Positions 50,788 through 59,815 of a DNA stretch of 64,000 bases are shown here, piece by piece (the first letter of the stretch is position 1; each line of letters opens with the position of its first letter). The DNA comes from Marinitoga lauensis (GTDB taxonomy: Bacteria; Thermotogota; Thermotogae; Petrotogales; Petrotogaceae). The stretch covers positions 248,001 to 312,000 of the forward strand of contig NZ_QHLX01000003.1 in the NCBI RefSeq assembly GCF_004135675.1, in the 5' to 3' direction. Made by a program: the position numbers and the translations under genes. The notes beneath the pieces were generated by a model, which did not search any database, was not told the DNA's origin, and was given only the letters and a program-made list of their open reading frames with translations.

Positions 50788-51009
50788 ATGGAAATTTTAT
50801 TCCAAAATAGCAGAATAATTTGTTTTATTTCAGTATTTATTTTTGCTATAGTTCATCAACAACATATAATATTAGATGGAAATTTATCTGTCTTTATTTT
50901 TGCAGTTATTGAGTATTACTTATAAAAAAAATCTAAAATAATATATTCACCTATGCTTTATCATTTTCTAAATAATTTTGTATGGAGCTTTATAATTAAA
51001 AATAATTAA
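50788..51009 (+). pseudogene. Remnant of a CPBP-family membrane protease, with in-frame stop
   Basis: Reading in one frame from ATG 50788 gives EILFQNSRI (the EExxxR site of CPBP/CAAX proteases, here reduced), then VFIFAIVHQQHIIL and, after an in-frame TAA at 50923-50925, KSKIIYSPMLYHFLNNFVWSFI, whose HFLNN is the second metal motif. The usual N-terminal spans are missing. An AAGGGG ribosome site precedes the ATG, so a 45-residue peptide could still be made. Unlike the frameshifted genes elsewhere, the frame is not shifted, so this looks like true decay. A CPBP protein beside small secreted genes can be an immunity or processing factor, but that is only context. Confidence 0.55.
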
Positions 51010-51010
51010 C

Positions 51011-51024
51011 TTCTGGCGCCAGAA
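51011..51024. promoter_or_regulatory. 14-bp perfect palindrome before a secreted-protein gene
   Basis: TTCTGGCGCCAGAA is self-complementary with no spacer, 28 bp before the next start. It is GC-rich amid AT-rich DNA and could be an operator or a weak terminator of the upstream remnant. Confidence 0.35.
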
Positions 51025-51052
51025 TAAAAATCTAAAAATTAGGAGGGATTTT

Positions 51053-51656
51053 ATGAATAAATATATTTTTATAGTATTTTTGTTAGTTTTTATAAGTTTA
51101 ACAGTTTTTTCAAATAATGCTTATTTTAATTTAGATAAAATAAGTGAAATTAAGATTGATAATAAAATTATAAAATTTATCCCTGAAAATAATATTCCAA
51201 ATAATGTAAAAATTTATTGGGTAAAAAATTTTGTTGAATTAAAAAAAATTATTAATGAGATTGAATCTTTAAAATTAGTTCATAGTAAAAGTTTAAAATT
51301 ATATGAAAAATCTTCAAATGCATTAAAATTATTTCAAAATACCCATTATAATTATCTTTTTGATATTGCAAAATATAAAAATAGATGGAATCAAACGGTA
51401 TTGGAAGTGGTTTTAACTGGTCAATATTTTTATAATGATAATAAAAAAGTTACGGTATAAATGTAAATATAATGCCTAGAACATATAGGCCTGGATGGGA
51501 GATTGTATCCATTGGCAAAGATTATGGGGGATTGGATATAATTACGCATGGGCTTCTGGAAATGTCGTTTTTAAATTTTATTTAGGAGTGCATCCAATAG
51601 GAGTTACGCTTGTGACGAGAACATTAAATGTATATGATCAAGCTTTTATTAAATGA
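51053..51656 (+). CDS. Small secreted protein of unknown function (frameshifted)
   Basis: About 200 residues after repair. The signal peptide is at residues 1-20 (FIVFLLVFISLTVFS), followed by a helical segment and then a beta-rich C-terminus: WNQTVLEVVLTGQYFYNDNKKV, then INVNIMPRTYRPGWEIVSIGKDYG and, in a third frame, GYNYAWASGNVVFKFYLGVHPIG to a TGA at 51654. The breaks are near 51457 (a G lost) and near 51530. The pattern resembles small secreted proteins of Firmicutes with a WxI...YxxGxVxFK sheet; no function is known to me. AGGAGGG precedes the ATG. Confidence 0.55.
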
Positions 51657-51667
51657 GAGGGGATTAG

Positions 51668-51973
51668 ATGAATTTAATAAGTAAAATTATAAAAGTGAAT
51701 TTAGCTATAATATTATCAATAATATCTATTGTATTAGTTTTTCAGATAATTTCAATTTTTGGTCTTATAGGCGGAGAAAATGTTTCATTATCAGAAAACA
51801 AAATTATAAAAGATATAACGGATAATTATATGCAAATTGAATTTTACTTAAAGAAGGCCAGAAAAGGTGAAAACATTGATATAAATAGTGTAAATAGATT
51901 GTTTGAGAAAATAGAAAACTCTAATACTACTTTGAAACAAGATATTCAAAAATATATTAAAGGAAACAATTAA
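51668..51973 (+). CDS. Small single-pass membrane protein
   Basis: Unrecognised, 101 residues. There is one membrane span at about residues 10-34 (VNLAIILSIISIVLVFQIISIFG), then a charged helical tail of 65 residues. GAGGGG precedes its ATG, 12 bp after the secreted-protein gene, so they are probably a pair. Confidence 0.55.
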   Translation: MNLISKIIKVNLAIILSIISIVLVFQIISIFGLIGGENVSLSENKIIKDITDNYMQIEFYLKKARKGENIDINSVNRLFEKIENSNTTLKQDIQKYIKGNN

Positions 51974-52032
51974 ATAGTAATTGGATTTAATTCTAAAAGT
52001 AAAAACCCTCACTTTAATGTGCCGAAAGATAC

Positions 52033-52319
52033 TTTAGATTATTGCCAAACTCTATATTTAAATACAAATTGTTTTCAAAAACAATATTCACTCATACAGA
52101 AATTTTAAACCTTTAAAAATACTCATGAACATATTATTAATGCATAGCATTAATAGATAAAGGTTTTTATATTTAAAAAATATAAAAATTAATATAGGTT
52201 TGAAATAAAGCAATTATTTTAGTTTATAATATTTAAAATTTTGCGAAGCAAATGCTCCAAGAGTTTTCAAGTATTAGTTCATATTATTTTTTCTTATTTT
52301 ATTTTGCCAACAATCTAAA
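52033..52319. repeat. MITE-like element with terminal inverted repeats, second copy
   Basis: The left end TTTAGATTATTGCCAAA (52033-52049) and the right end, on the minus strand TTTAGATTGTTGGCAAA (52319-52303), match at 15 of 17 positions. The 45 bases at the right end are nearly the same as the right end of the 32423-32624 element (TATTATTTTTTCTTATTTTA and onward). A TTTGC-GAA-GCAAA palindrome is inside at 52240-52252. No coding frame is present. It fills the gap before the 5'-nucleotidase gene. Confidence 0.6.
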
Positions 52320-52340
52320 ATCCCCTGAAAAGGGGATTTT
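52317..52340. terminator. Bidirectional terminator
   Basis: AATCCCC...GGGGATT hairpin flanked by A- and T-runs. It ends the leftward 5'-nucleotidase gene and abuts the element to its left. Confidence 0.8.
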
Positions 52341-52346
52341 GATTTT

Positions 52347-54128
52347 TTAATTATCAGAGATTATAGGTTTATAGATTATCAACTTTTGACCAACGAAGAT
52401 TAAATCAGGATTTTTAATTTTATTCCATTTTGCAATAGCATAAGGATTTACATTATACATTCTACCTAATTTAAATAATGTATCTCCTGATTTTACGTTA
52501 TACATAACGTCTGTTGCAACATACCAATTATGATCAACTTTTGCTTCTATGACTTTATGGTCCATAATATAATCAGCCATTAATTCAGAAACTTCCATCA
52601 TAACCTCTTTTACAACAGGTTTTCCAGCAAACATTGAGTATCCTCCACCGCCACCTGCTCTATAATTATTTAAGACGATATTATATTCTTTATCCATTTC
52701 AACAGGTTTTCCTTCGTATTCTAACCAAACAACTCTTTTTCCAACCGGTTTTTCAACGTCAATAATATAATTAATACCTTCCCACATATCATAATTATAA
52801 TGTTGTGGTTTTGGATCTACCCATGTTTTATTTACATCTACTTTACCATTTTTATATACAAAGTAATCTGCACTTTTTTCTATAGCATCTTTTATATCTT
52901 TTCCTGTAACTCTTAATACTTTTAATGTATTTGGATAAATATATACGCCGTTAATATCTCTTAATGTAACTGGACCTGATTTCCAGCCTTTTATGTCATT
53001 GTTAAATAATGCAGTTGAAGAAATTTTTACACCAGAATATGTTTGTTGAACTGTATTTACAAATTCAATCAAAGGGTGATCTGCTAATCTAACCTTTAAT
53101 GGATCATATACATAGAAATCGCCTTTAGCAGTTCCAACCGGTTGATCTAACCATTTTTGAACCTTATCTTCATAATCCTGAACGAGAGATAAAACTTCTT
53201 TATCTGACTCTACTGTTTTTGAATCTAATAATTCTGATTTTTTAGCAATTACTTTCCATTTACCATCGGAATTATCAAGAGTTAATTCAATTCTGCCAAC
53301 CATTTTTCCCCAATTTTTTGGCATGGATACAGCAACATTATTGTAGACGCCTGAAATTGCTCTGTGTTGATGCCCTGTTAATAATACATCGATACCAGGA
53401 ACTTCCGTTAATAACTGATATCCTTCATTTTCTCCTGTTAACTCTTCTGTTGGTTTTCCGGTTTTTAAATCTCTTTCAAAACCTCCATGATAACCTACAA
53501 TTAAAACATCAACATTTTCCCGATCTCTTAAGATTTTTACGTATTTTTTTGCTACAGCTACTGGATCATAAAAGTCTAAATTTCTAATATTTTTTGGATC
53601 TTCCCAATGTGGTATATACTTTGTTGTTAATCCTAAAATTCCAATTTTAACACCTTTATAATTGAAAACTAGATAAGGTTTAAATACAGGTTTTCCAGTA
53701 TCTCTATCTACAATATTTGCGCTTAAAAATGGGAAATTAGCTTCTGAAATAGCTTTGTTTAATACTTTTTTTCCATAATTAAATTCGTGATTACCTATAA
53801 TAGATGCGATATATCCCAGGTGATTCATAACTTTAACCATAGGATCTATAGGTTTATTGTCTATCCTTGCATGGTAATATTCGAGTGGAGTCCCCTGTAT
53901 CAAGTCTCCTGTGTCAATTAAAAGAACATTTGGATTTTTCTCTTTTTCCATGTTATAGAAAGTAGCAACTCTACCCAAACCAACATAATAAGGCTTATTT
54001 GTTGCATAATTTACAGGAAAAATATTACCATGTAAATCACTCGTGTGAAGGATAACTAAGTTCATCTGTTCTGCAAAAACTAATAAACCAAGAATTAAAA
54101 TACTAAATAGAATCAGCACTTTTTTCAT
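52347..54128 (-). CDS. Exported 5'-nucleotidase / UDP-sugar hydrolase family protein with C-terminal LysM
   Basis: It has 593 residues with a signal peptide (VLILFSILILGLLVFA). The metallophosphatase domain has HTSDLHGNIFP, LLIDTGDLIQGTPLEYY, IIGNHEFNYGKKVL and LLTGHQHRAI. The nucleotide-binding C-terminal domain has NNYRAGGGGGYSMFAG. A LysM repeat at about residues 545-590 (YNVKSGDTLFKLGRMYNVNPYAIAKWN) should hold it to peptidoglycan. It probably releases nucleosides and phosphate from nucleotides outside the membrane. Frame intact, which is notable for a gene of this length in this sequence. Confidence 0.92.
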   Translation of the reverse strand: MKKVLILFSILILGLLVFAEQMNLVILHTSDLHGNIFPVNYATNKPYYVGLGRVATFYNMEKEKNPNVLLIDTGDLIQGTPLEYYHARIDNKPIDPMVKVMNHLGYIASIIGNHEFNYGKKVLNKAISEANFPFLSANIVDRDTGKPVFKPYLVFNYKGVKIGILGLTTKYIPHWEDPKNIRNLDFYDPVAVAKKYVKILRDRENVDVLIVGYHGGFERDLKTGKPTEELTGENEGYQLLTEVPGIDVLLTGHQHRAISGVYNNVAVSMPKNWGKMVGRIELTLDNSDGKWKVIAKKSELLDSKTVESDKEVLSLVQDYEDKVQKWLDQPVGTAKGDFYVYDPLKVRLADHPLIEFVNTVQQTYSGVKISSTALFNNDIKGWKSGPVTLRDINGVYIYPNTLKVLRVTGKDIKDAIEKSADYFVYKNGKVDVNKTWVDPKPQHYNYDMWEGINYIIDVEKPVGKRVVWLEYEGKPVEMDKEYNIVLNNYRAGGGGGYSMFAGKPVVKEVMMEVSELMADYIMDHKVIEAKVDHNWYVATDVMYNVKSGDTLFKLGRMYNVNPYAIAKWNKIKNPDLIFVGQKLIIYKPIISDN

Positions 54129-54195
54129 TTTTACACCCCTGTTTTTTATAGTGCAAACTTATTATATCACTTTTTACAAAATAATAAAATATATA

Positions 54196-54752
54196 TTAAT
54201 AATATATATGGTTATAAATTTTTCCGTTTATGATGTTTATAAATTTAAAATCAATATTGTTTTTGAGCATATCGATTATTAAAATACTATGTGGAGTATT
54301 TTCTTTTGGTATAGAGACACTTCCTGGATTTATTATAATCAAATCATCGTGTTTTTCATATTTGGAAATATGAGTATGACCGTGAATTAAATATTGACAT
54401 TTATATTTTTTTGCTAAAGAAATAGAATCCTCTAGATTAGGATCCCAACCATGTGTGAAGAAGAAATTATATGAACCGTAATTTTCTACAACATAAGGTG
54501 TAGGTTCTGGTATATTAAGCAATTTTAAGTCTATGGGCGAATCGCAATTTCCTGTTATAAAAGTCCTTTTTTTAAAATTATTCAATAAATTGGATAATTC
54601 CATAGGATTATATCCTTCTGGAAGAGGATTTCGAGGCCATGATATAAGTAATCTCCTAAATGAATAATCCTGTCTACATCTTTTAAATATTTAAGAGCTT
54701 TTTCAAAATAAAATAAAGAGCCATGCGTGTCACTTAAAACACCAAGTTTCAT
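54196..54752 (-). CDS. YfcE/MJ0936-family phosphodiesterase (frameshifted)
   Basis: About 185 residues. It is a small calcineurin-like metallophosphoesterase with GVLSDTHGSL, HLGDYLYHGPRNPLPEGYNP (after repair of a lost C near 54635), FITGNCDSPID, FFTHGWD, LIHGHTHISKYE and INPGSVSIPKE, in order. Members cleave phosphodiesters of unclear physiological identity. AGGAGGTAAAAAT precedes ATG 54752. It is separate from the 5'-nucleotidase gene (68 bp) and divergent from the next. Confidence 0.88.
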
Positions 54753-54865
54753 ATTTTTACCTCCTAAAACAAAAAATAATATTACTATTATTATTTTACC
54801 ATATTTTTAATAAGGGATAGAAATATGGTATAATTAGAAAAAATCAATGTTTGAGGGGAGAAACT

Positions 54866-55687
54866 ATGGAAATTTTATTTTTAGGGACAGCTGCATCTGA
54901 AGGTTATCCAAATCCTTTTTGTTCATGTGAAAATTGTCAAAAAGCAAGAGAAGAAGGTAAAAAAAGTATTCGTTTAAGATCAAGTTTATTGATTGATGAA
55001 GAAATATTAATTGATTTTGGTCCAGACATTGTAGCTTCTGCAAATAGGTTTGCTAAAGACCTTTCTAAAGTAAAACATATTTTAATTACTCATGGGCATT
55101 CTGACCATTTATTTTTTAAAAATTTCGAATACAGGAATCCTATTTTTTCAGGATCTTTTAATGAGTTGTTTCATGTTGATTTGATAGTTCCAGATAAACT
55201 GGGTAGTGTTTTGAAAGAAAATGTGGATCTTCCAAAGATTAGTTTAATGTCTGTAGAACCTTTTAGAACCTTGCATTTAAATGGATATATTATTTATACA
55301 CTAAAAGCAAAGCATACATCATCATATAATGAAACCCCTTTAAATTATGTAATTGAAAAAAATGGAATAAAAGTTCTTTATGCAGTTGATTCTGGAAAAC
55401 TATTACCTGAAAGTTTGGAATTTATAAAAAATAATATACACCATTTAGATATTGTGATTTTAGATGCTACTATGGGATTTAATAAAAAATATGAATTCCA
55501 CATGGGATATGATGAAATATTAGAAACAAAAGAAGTTTTATTAAATCAAGGAATAATAAATGAAACATCTAAAATTATTGTAACTCATTTTTCTCATTTG
55601 CATAATCCAGTGCATTCTGTACTTGAAGGAATATATCTTAAAGAGAATATAATAACAGCTTATGATGGATTGATAATAAATAAATGA
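54866..55687 (+). CDS. Metallo-beta-lactamase-fold hydrolase, PhnP-like
   Basis: It has 273 residues from ATG 54866 (GAGGGGAGAAACT before it; an in-frame ATG five codons earlier lacks a site). It opens with FLGTAASEGYPNPFCSCENCQKAREEGKKSIRLRSS, the PhnP-type zinc-binding and substrate loop, then THGHSDHLFF (metal site), VDSGKLLPES and VTHFSHLHNP. PhnP acts on cyclic phosphodiesters such as ribose 1,2-cyclic phosphate, but no phn genes are near. A TATAAT at 54829 may be its -10 box. Confidence 0.85.
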   Translation: MEILFLGTAASEGYPNPFCSCENCQKAREEGKKSIRLRSSLLIDEEILIDFGPDIVASANRFAKDLSKVKHILITHGHSDHLFFKNFEYRNPIFSGSFNELFHVDLIVPDKLGSVLKENVDLPKISLMSVEPFRTLHLNGYIIYTLKAKHTSSYNETPLNYVIEKNGIKVLYAVDSGKLLPESLEFIKNNIHHLDIVILDATMGFNKKYEFHMGYDEILETKEVLLNQGIINETSKIIVTHFSHLHNPVHSVLEGIYLKENIITAYDGLIINK

Positions 55688-55713
55688 CGACTCATTAAGA
55701 GTCGTCATTTATT
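55682..55713. terminator. Bidirectional terminator between convergent genes
   Basis: The 12-bp stem AAATGACGACTC / GAGTCGTCATTT with an ATTAA loop (55682-55710), followed by ATTTATT; it overlaps the upstream stop codon. Confidence 0.88.
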
Positions 55714-55723
55714 TATTAATTAA

Positions 55724-56932
55724 TTATTTTGAAATTGATGATTTGATTTTTTCAACAGCTTCTTTTAATGCTTGTGCAGGTTCTAATTGACCATTGATGA
55801 TTTGTGATAATGCGTCACCCATTGGTCCCCATACTGCTCCCATTTCTGGCACATTTGGCATTGGTTCTCCACCTGCTGCGCTTTTTACAAATGCGTCTAC
55901 GATTTCTTTTGGTACTGGTCCACCTTTTTCTTCGATTATTTTTGCTACATCTGTTCTTGCTGGTAATCTTGGATCTGCTAAATAGAATTGGTAAATTCCA
56001 TCTTTTGTTGCTAAGTAATTGATTATAAATTCTTTTGCTAATGCTTTATTTTCACTTCTTGCATTTACCATTAAACCCTGTACACCAACGAATGGTTTTC
56101 CGTAATGACCATTTCCTAAGTCTAATTCTGTTAATGGTAATACACCAAAATCAATACCAGCGTTAATATAATCTTTTACCGCCCAAGGACCATTGATAAT
56201 CATAGCTGCTAAACCATCTTTAAACATTGAATCCATTGTTCCGTAATTTGCACCTTGTGGAATTAAACCTTCATCAAAGAATGATTTAATTAATTCAGCA
56301 CCTTTAATTGCGCCTTCATTAGCTAAACCGATGTTATTTACGTCATAACCATTTTCTTTTGTCCATTTAAATACATAACCACCATTTCCCGCTATAAATC
56401 CATATGAGAAATAGAAGTTTCCTGCATCATATACAAATCCTAATGTTTCGTCTGTTGTATATTCTGCTGCAACTTTTTTCAATTCTTCAATTGTTTTTGG
56501 TGCTTCTTCAACATAATCTTTGTTATATAATAATGCTACAGCTTCAATAGCATATGGAACACCATATAATTTACCATTTACTGTAAATGCGTCTAAACCT
56601 GATTTTGCGAATTTGTCTGTTTCAATAGCTGAAAATGGAATTGAATCGATTAATCCATTTTCTACTAATTCTCCAACCCAGTCATGAGCACCGACGATAA
56701 TGTCTGGACCTTCACCTGCTTGTGCTGCTGTCAAGAATTTTGATTTGATATCACCAAAATTTACCTGTTGTACTTCTACTAAAATACCAGTATCTCTTGT
56801 AAACTTTTCGCCAAAAGTTTTCATAAAGTCTACTTGTTTTTCTGAACACCATACAACTATCTTGTTTGAAACAGCGAAGATAGATGTGAAAGTAAGTAAT
56901 ACCAATAATACTAATACTGCAACTTTTTTCAT
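55724..56932 (-). CDS. malE: Maltose/maltodextrin ABC transporter substrate-binding protein
   Basis: It has 402 residues. A signal peptide (VAVLVLLVLLTFTSIFA) is followed by NKIVVWCSEKQVDFMKTFGEKF, AGEGPDIIVGAHDWVGELVENGLI, VPYAIEAVALLYNKDYV and MIINGPWAVKDYINAGIDFGVLPL. These are the MalE-type sugar-binding family features, including the aromatic and acidic residues of the binding cleft. It captures maltose or maltodextrins at the outer side of the membrane. The permease genes are not adjacent, so it is a solitary binding protein here. Frame intact, and the codon pattern is unusually regular, suggesting high expression. Confidence 0.9.
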   Translation of the reverse strand: MKKVAVLVLLVLLTFTSIFAVSNKIVVWCSEKQVDFMKTFGEKFTRDTGILVEVQQVNFGDIKSKFLTAAQAGEGPDIIVGAHDWVGELVENGLIDSIPFSAIETDKFAKSGLDAFTVNGKLYGVPYAIEAVALLYNKDYVEEAPKTIEELKKVAAEYTTDETLGFVYDAGNFYFSYGFIAGNGGYVFKWTKENGYDVNNIGLANEGAIKGAELIKSFFDEGLIPQGANYGTMDSMFKDGLAAMIINGPWAVKDYINAGIDFGVLPLTELDLGNGHYGKPFVGVQGLMVNARSENKALAKEFIINYLATKDGIYQFYLADPRLPARTDVAKIIEEKGGPVPKEIVDAFVKSAAGGEPMPNVPEMGAVWGPMGDALSQIINGQLEPAQALKEAVEKIKSSISK

Positions 56933-56980
56933 CTTTTTACCCTCCCTTAACTATATTTATAAAAAAACTGTTACAAGAAA

Positions 56981-56986
56981 ATTATA
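56981..56986 (-). promoter_or_regulatory. Probable -10 box of malE
   Basis: TATAAT on the minus strand about 50 bp before the start, in a 147-bp gap rich in A- and T-runs. No good -35 box is visible. GGGAGGG gives a strong ribosome site. Confidence 0.4.
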
Positions 56987-57079
56987 ACACAAAAAAATTT
57001 TTTTTTCTATCTTTTTTTGGTTTTTAAGAATAATTAAATATGATTAATAGTATTTATTTATGATTAAGAATAAAAAGAA

Positions 57080-58132
57080 TCATTTTATAACCAAATAAGT
57101 TATATTTTGGGTAATAAGTTTATAGTCTTTAAAGTATAAATTATATATTTCATCAGTGAACTTATTTGATTCGATTTCGAAAACAGCTTTTCCATTAGAA
57201 TAATTATATGAAAAAACTTTAAATATACTTTTAATTCTATTTGCAATATTTTGATATTCAATGCTGGATAAGTCTAATACGACAATTTGAATTGGAAGGC
57301 CATTTGCCAGATAATCCATCCATGTTTTCAAAATTTCTTTAGCGAGCTTTTCTCCGGCAATTTCTGAAGTCTTTTTTATTGCAGTTTTAATAGCGTTTAG
57401 TTTTGTAACATCAGATCCTCCTGCCTCCGAAGTTACACTTGCAATCAGTTTTCCGGTAGATGTCCAATAAGCTTTTAAATCTATTTTACATCTGGCGGTA
57501 CTTAATCCATAGTATTCACCTGAGTATTCTGCATAAGCATTACCTGTAATTAAAATATCCAGTCCTTTGTTTGCCAGTTGTGTTTTATCCGATATTTCTG
57601 TTATTCTTTTTGAATCGAATAAGTTAAAACCATATTTGCTTAATTCTGATTCAATAGAAACTTCAGCTATTTTGTCTCCTGATAAATTATAACTTGAAAT
57701 TAATGAAATAGAAACACCTATTTTGGGTTTTTTCATTTGTTGTAAAATATAAAAGAAATCATCATCACCTATACCTTTTGATACCTTATATTTTACCTTT
57801 ACAATGTATATACCATTATCATAATGCTGCTCGATTATTTGAGAACCTTTTATAAAACCATAGGTTTTAGTTAAGATGGTTTTATCAACTAACTTGAAAT
57901 TTTTTACAGTTGTTTGATTATATACCCGCATTCCTACAATATTTTGTAATGCTTGAACTCGAGCATTGCTTTCAGCATCTTCTAATGTTGTTCCTTTTCC
58001 TTCAGTAATAATTTCAGTATAGTTGTTTTCTTGAGAAGAAAAATATTCATAAGGTTCCTGCTTGTTTTGCGAAGAACAGGAAAGTAGTGTAAATATCAAT
58101 AAAAAAATAATAAAATATAATATCTTTTTCAT
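57080..58132 (-). CDS. LPP20-like lipoprotein
   Basis: It has 350 residues from ATG 58132 (GGGGAT 9 bp before). The lipobox LIFTLLSC lies near residue 20, then the LPP20 feature EGKGTTLEDAESNARVQALQNIVGMRVYNQT and KTYGFIKGSQIIEQHYDNGIYIVKVKYKV. The C-terminal half (KPKIGVSISLIS, LASVTSEAGGSDV-type strands) resembles the ABC-transporter-less CsgG/TolB-like N-domain. It is anchored on the outside of the inner membrane or in the toga; the role is unknown. The start lies within or directly after dprA, depending on the true dprA stop. Confidence 0.75.
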   Translation of the reverse strand: MKKILYFIIFLLIFTLLSCSSQNKQEPYEYFSSQENNYTEIITEGKGTTLEDAESNARVQALQNIVGMRVYNQTTVKNFKLVDKTILTKTYGFIKGSQIIEQHYDNGIYIVKVKYKVSKGIGDDDFFYILQQMKKPKIGVSISLISSYNLSGDKIAEVSIESELSKYGFNLFDSKRITEISDKTQLANKGLDILITGNAYAEYSGEYYGLSTARCKIDLKAYWTSTGKLIASVTSEAGGSDVTKLNAIKTAIKKTSEIAGEKLAKEILKTWMDYLANGLPIQIVVLDLSSIEYQNIANRIKSIFKVFSYNYSNGKAVFEIESNKFTDEIYNLYFKDYKLITQNITYLVIK

Positions 58133-58137
58133 AATCA

Positions 58138-59114
58138 TCATCCCCTTTATAATAATAAGTGCCATTATTTTCTACAATTAAATTTTCCATTATTAAAATT
58201 GTCAGACGTTGTAATATAATGGAAGGACTTTCATTTGTATAATATATAATTTTTTCAAATGAATCGTATCCGTTTGTTATTGCAGAAACTATTTTTATAT
58301 CAATAGAACTTTTTAATTTAATATTTTTATCTTGTTTTATATTGAACAAATCTTTTAAATGTTTTTCAGAAATAATAGGAGTAGCACCGTTATATATTAA
58401 ATTATTTGTTCCTTCTGAACTTTTTTTATTTATATCTCCAGGGACAGCGTAAACATCAATTCCAGATTCTGCTGCTAATCTTGCAGTTATTAAAGAACCG
58501 CTTTTTTTTGCTGCTTCCATCACAATAATTGATTCACTTAACCCAACTATAATTCTATTTCTTTCTGGGAATCTAAAAGGTTGAGCGGGAGTACCCGGAG
58601 CATATTCTGAAATAATGCACCCATTATGTTTTAATATCTCATAGTAAAGATTGGTATTAGAAACAGGATAGGGTATGTCAATTCCACTTCCTAACACAGC
58701 AATTGTTCCATTGTTTATTGCTCCTTTATGTGCATAGGAATCAATACCATATGCCATTCCACTTATAATAACATATTCTTTAGATAAGATTTCTGAAAAT
58801 GAAAGGGTTATGTTTTTACCATAAGAAGTACATTTCCTTGAGCCGACAATACCTATTGCTCTTTTCTTTAATAGTTCAATATTACCTTTAATATATAGAA
58901 GTACAGGAGGATTATATATTCTTTTTAATTTTTCAGGATATTCATCATCAAAGTAAGTAATTACCTTAATATTCTTTTCTTTAAGACTATCAAGATATAA
59001 ACTTAATTGTTTCTTATCGATAAATGGGATTTTATTATTTTTAATATTTTTTATTATATTTTTGTTTGATTCTTTTAAAAATTCTTTCATCCATATTATA
59101 TTATTTCGAACCAT
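58138..59114 (-). CDS. dprA: DNA processing protein DprA
   Basis: DprA loads RecA on incoming single-stranded DNA during transformation. About 325 residues. GIVGSRKCTSYGKN, ISGMAYGIDSYAHKGAI, VLGSGIDIPYPVSN, RFPERNRIIVGLSESIIVMEAAKKSGSLITARLAAE and VYAVPGDINKKSSEGTN follow the DprA Rossmann core, and a winged helix closes the protein. Read literally it runs 28 residues into the lipoprotein gene. One G more in the GGGG at 58142-58145 would end it at TGA 58138 with the normal tail GTYYYKGG, which I take as correct. Of several in-frame ATGs, 59114 has AAAAAGG at proper spacing. Confidence 0.9.
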
Positions 59115-59460
59115 TTGAAACATCCTTTTTATGTTCTTTTATTTCTCTGGTTAAAAAATAATTCAATGTTGTTCTTATTGCGATTATTGTAGCCAGTTGT
59201 CCAATGTCATTCCAGGTTGGAGCTACAGTTGTTTTTAAAATGCTGGAACCTATTAAAAATCCTAATCCCAAAGAAAATGAATGCCCTAATTCTAATCTGC
59301 TTTCCCATGTAGCTTCCTCAGATTTTTTACTTAACAATATATCTTTTAAAAAAATAGAAAAACCTTTTAGCATACCAAAAAAAATTACAATAATGGCCAT
59401 AATATAAGATATATCAGATATATAGCTTACAGTTAATTCTACAATATGATGAATATTCAT
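59101..59460 (-). CDS. DUF1622 family membrane protein
   Basis: It has 119 residues from ATG 59460 (GGAGGGATAAA before). There are three membrane segments, with the family pattern ESRLELGHSFSLGLGFLIGSSILKTTVAPTWNDIGQLATIIAIRTTLNYFLTREI. Function unknown across bacteria. It overlaps the dprA start, so it is co-transcribed. Its upstream flank is the palindromic repeat array. Confidence 0.85.
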   Translation of the reverse strand: MNIHHIVELTVSYISDISYIMAIIVIFFGMLKGFSIFLKDILLSKKSEEATWESRLELGHSFSLGLGFLIGSSILKTTVAPTWNDIGQLATIIAIRTTLNYFLTREIKEHKKDVSNGSK

Positions 59461-59477
59461 TTTATCCCTCCAAACCA

Positions 59478-59815
59478 AAACGCTTCGCTTCGCGAAGTGT
59501 TTTAGGAAAATAATATAATATTAATAATAAAAATAAACCTTTAAACCTTCCGCGAAGCGAAAACTTTTTGCGAAGCAAAAGTTTTAGGATTATTATTTTA
59601 ATAATAAAAAATCTCAAACCTTCCGTAAAACAAAAAATCTCTTCGCTTCGCGAAGTATTTTAGGAAAATAATATAATATTAATAATAAAAATAAAAATAA
59701 ATCCATAAACTTTCCGTGAAGTAAAACACTTCACTTCGTGAAGGGTTTTAGGAATAATTATTTTAATAATAAAAACCTTTAAACCTTCCGCGAAGCGGAA
59801 TGTTTAAAGGTTTAT
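59478..59815. repeat. Tandem array of palindromic repeats, period about 158 bp
   Basis: A 55-bp segment at 59483-59537 recurs at 59641-59695 with one mismatch (CTTCGCTTCGCGAAG, then TTTTAGGA and AT-rich DNA). Each 158-bp copy carries four short hairpins related to CTTCGC/GCGAAG or TTCCGC/GCGGAA, with TTTTAGGA and AAACCTTCC as recurring flanks. No open frame is present. The array fills the whole gap between wecG-like and DUF1622, and its right end overlaps the last codons of the glycosyltransferase. Confidence 0.85.

Noticed and set aside
55794..56022. Plus-strand Leu-rich open frames
   Set aside because: They are antisense shadows of malE, which has an intact conserved frame and signal peptide.
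58047..58137. 28-residue C-terminal extension of DprA overlapping the lipoprotein gene
   Set aside because: It disappears if the GGGG at 58142-58145 is one base short, giving a normal DprA end; it fits the error pattern elsewhere.
59478..59815. Possible CRISPR array
   Set aside because: Repeats are palindromes with variable spacing; the spacers are themselves repeated AT-rich DNA, and no cas genes are in the window.
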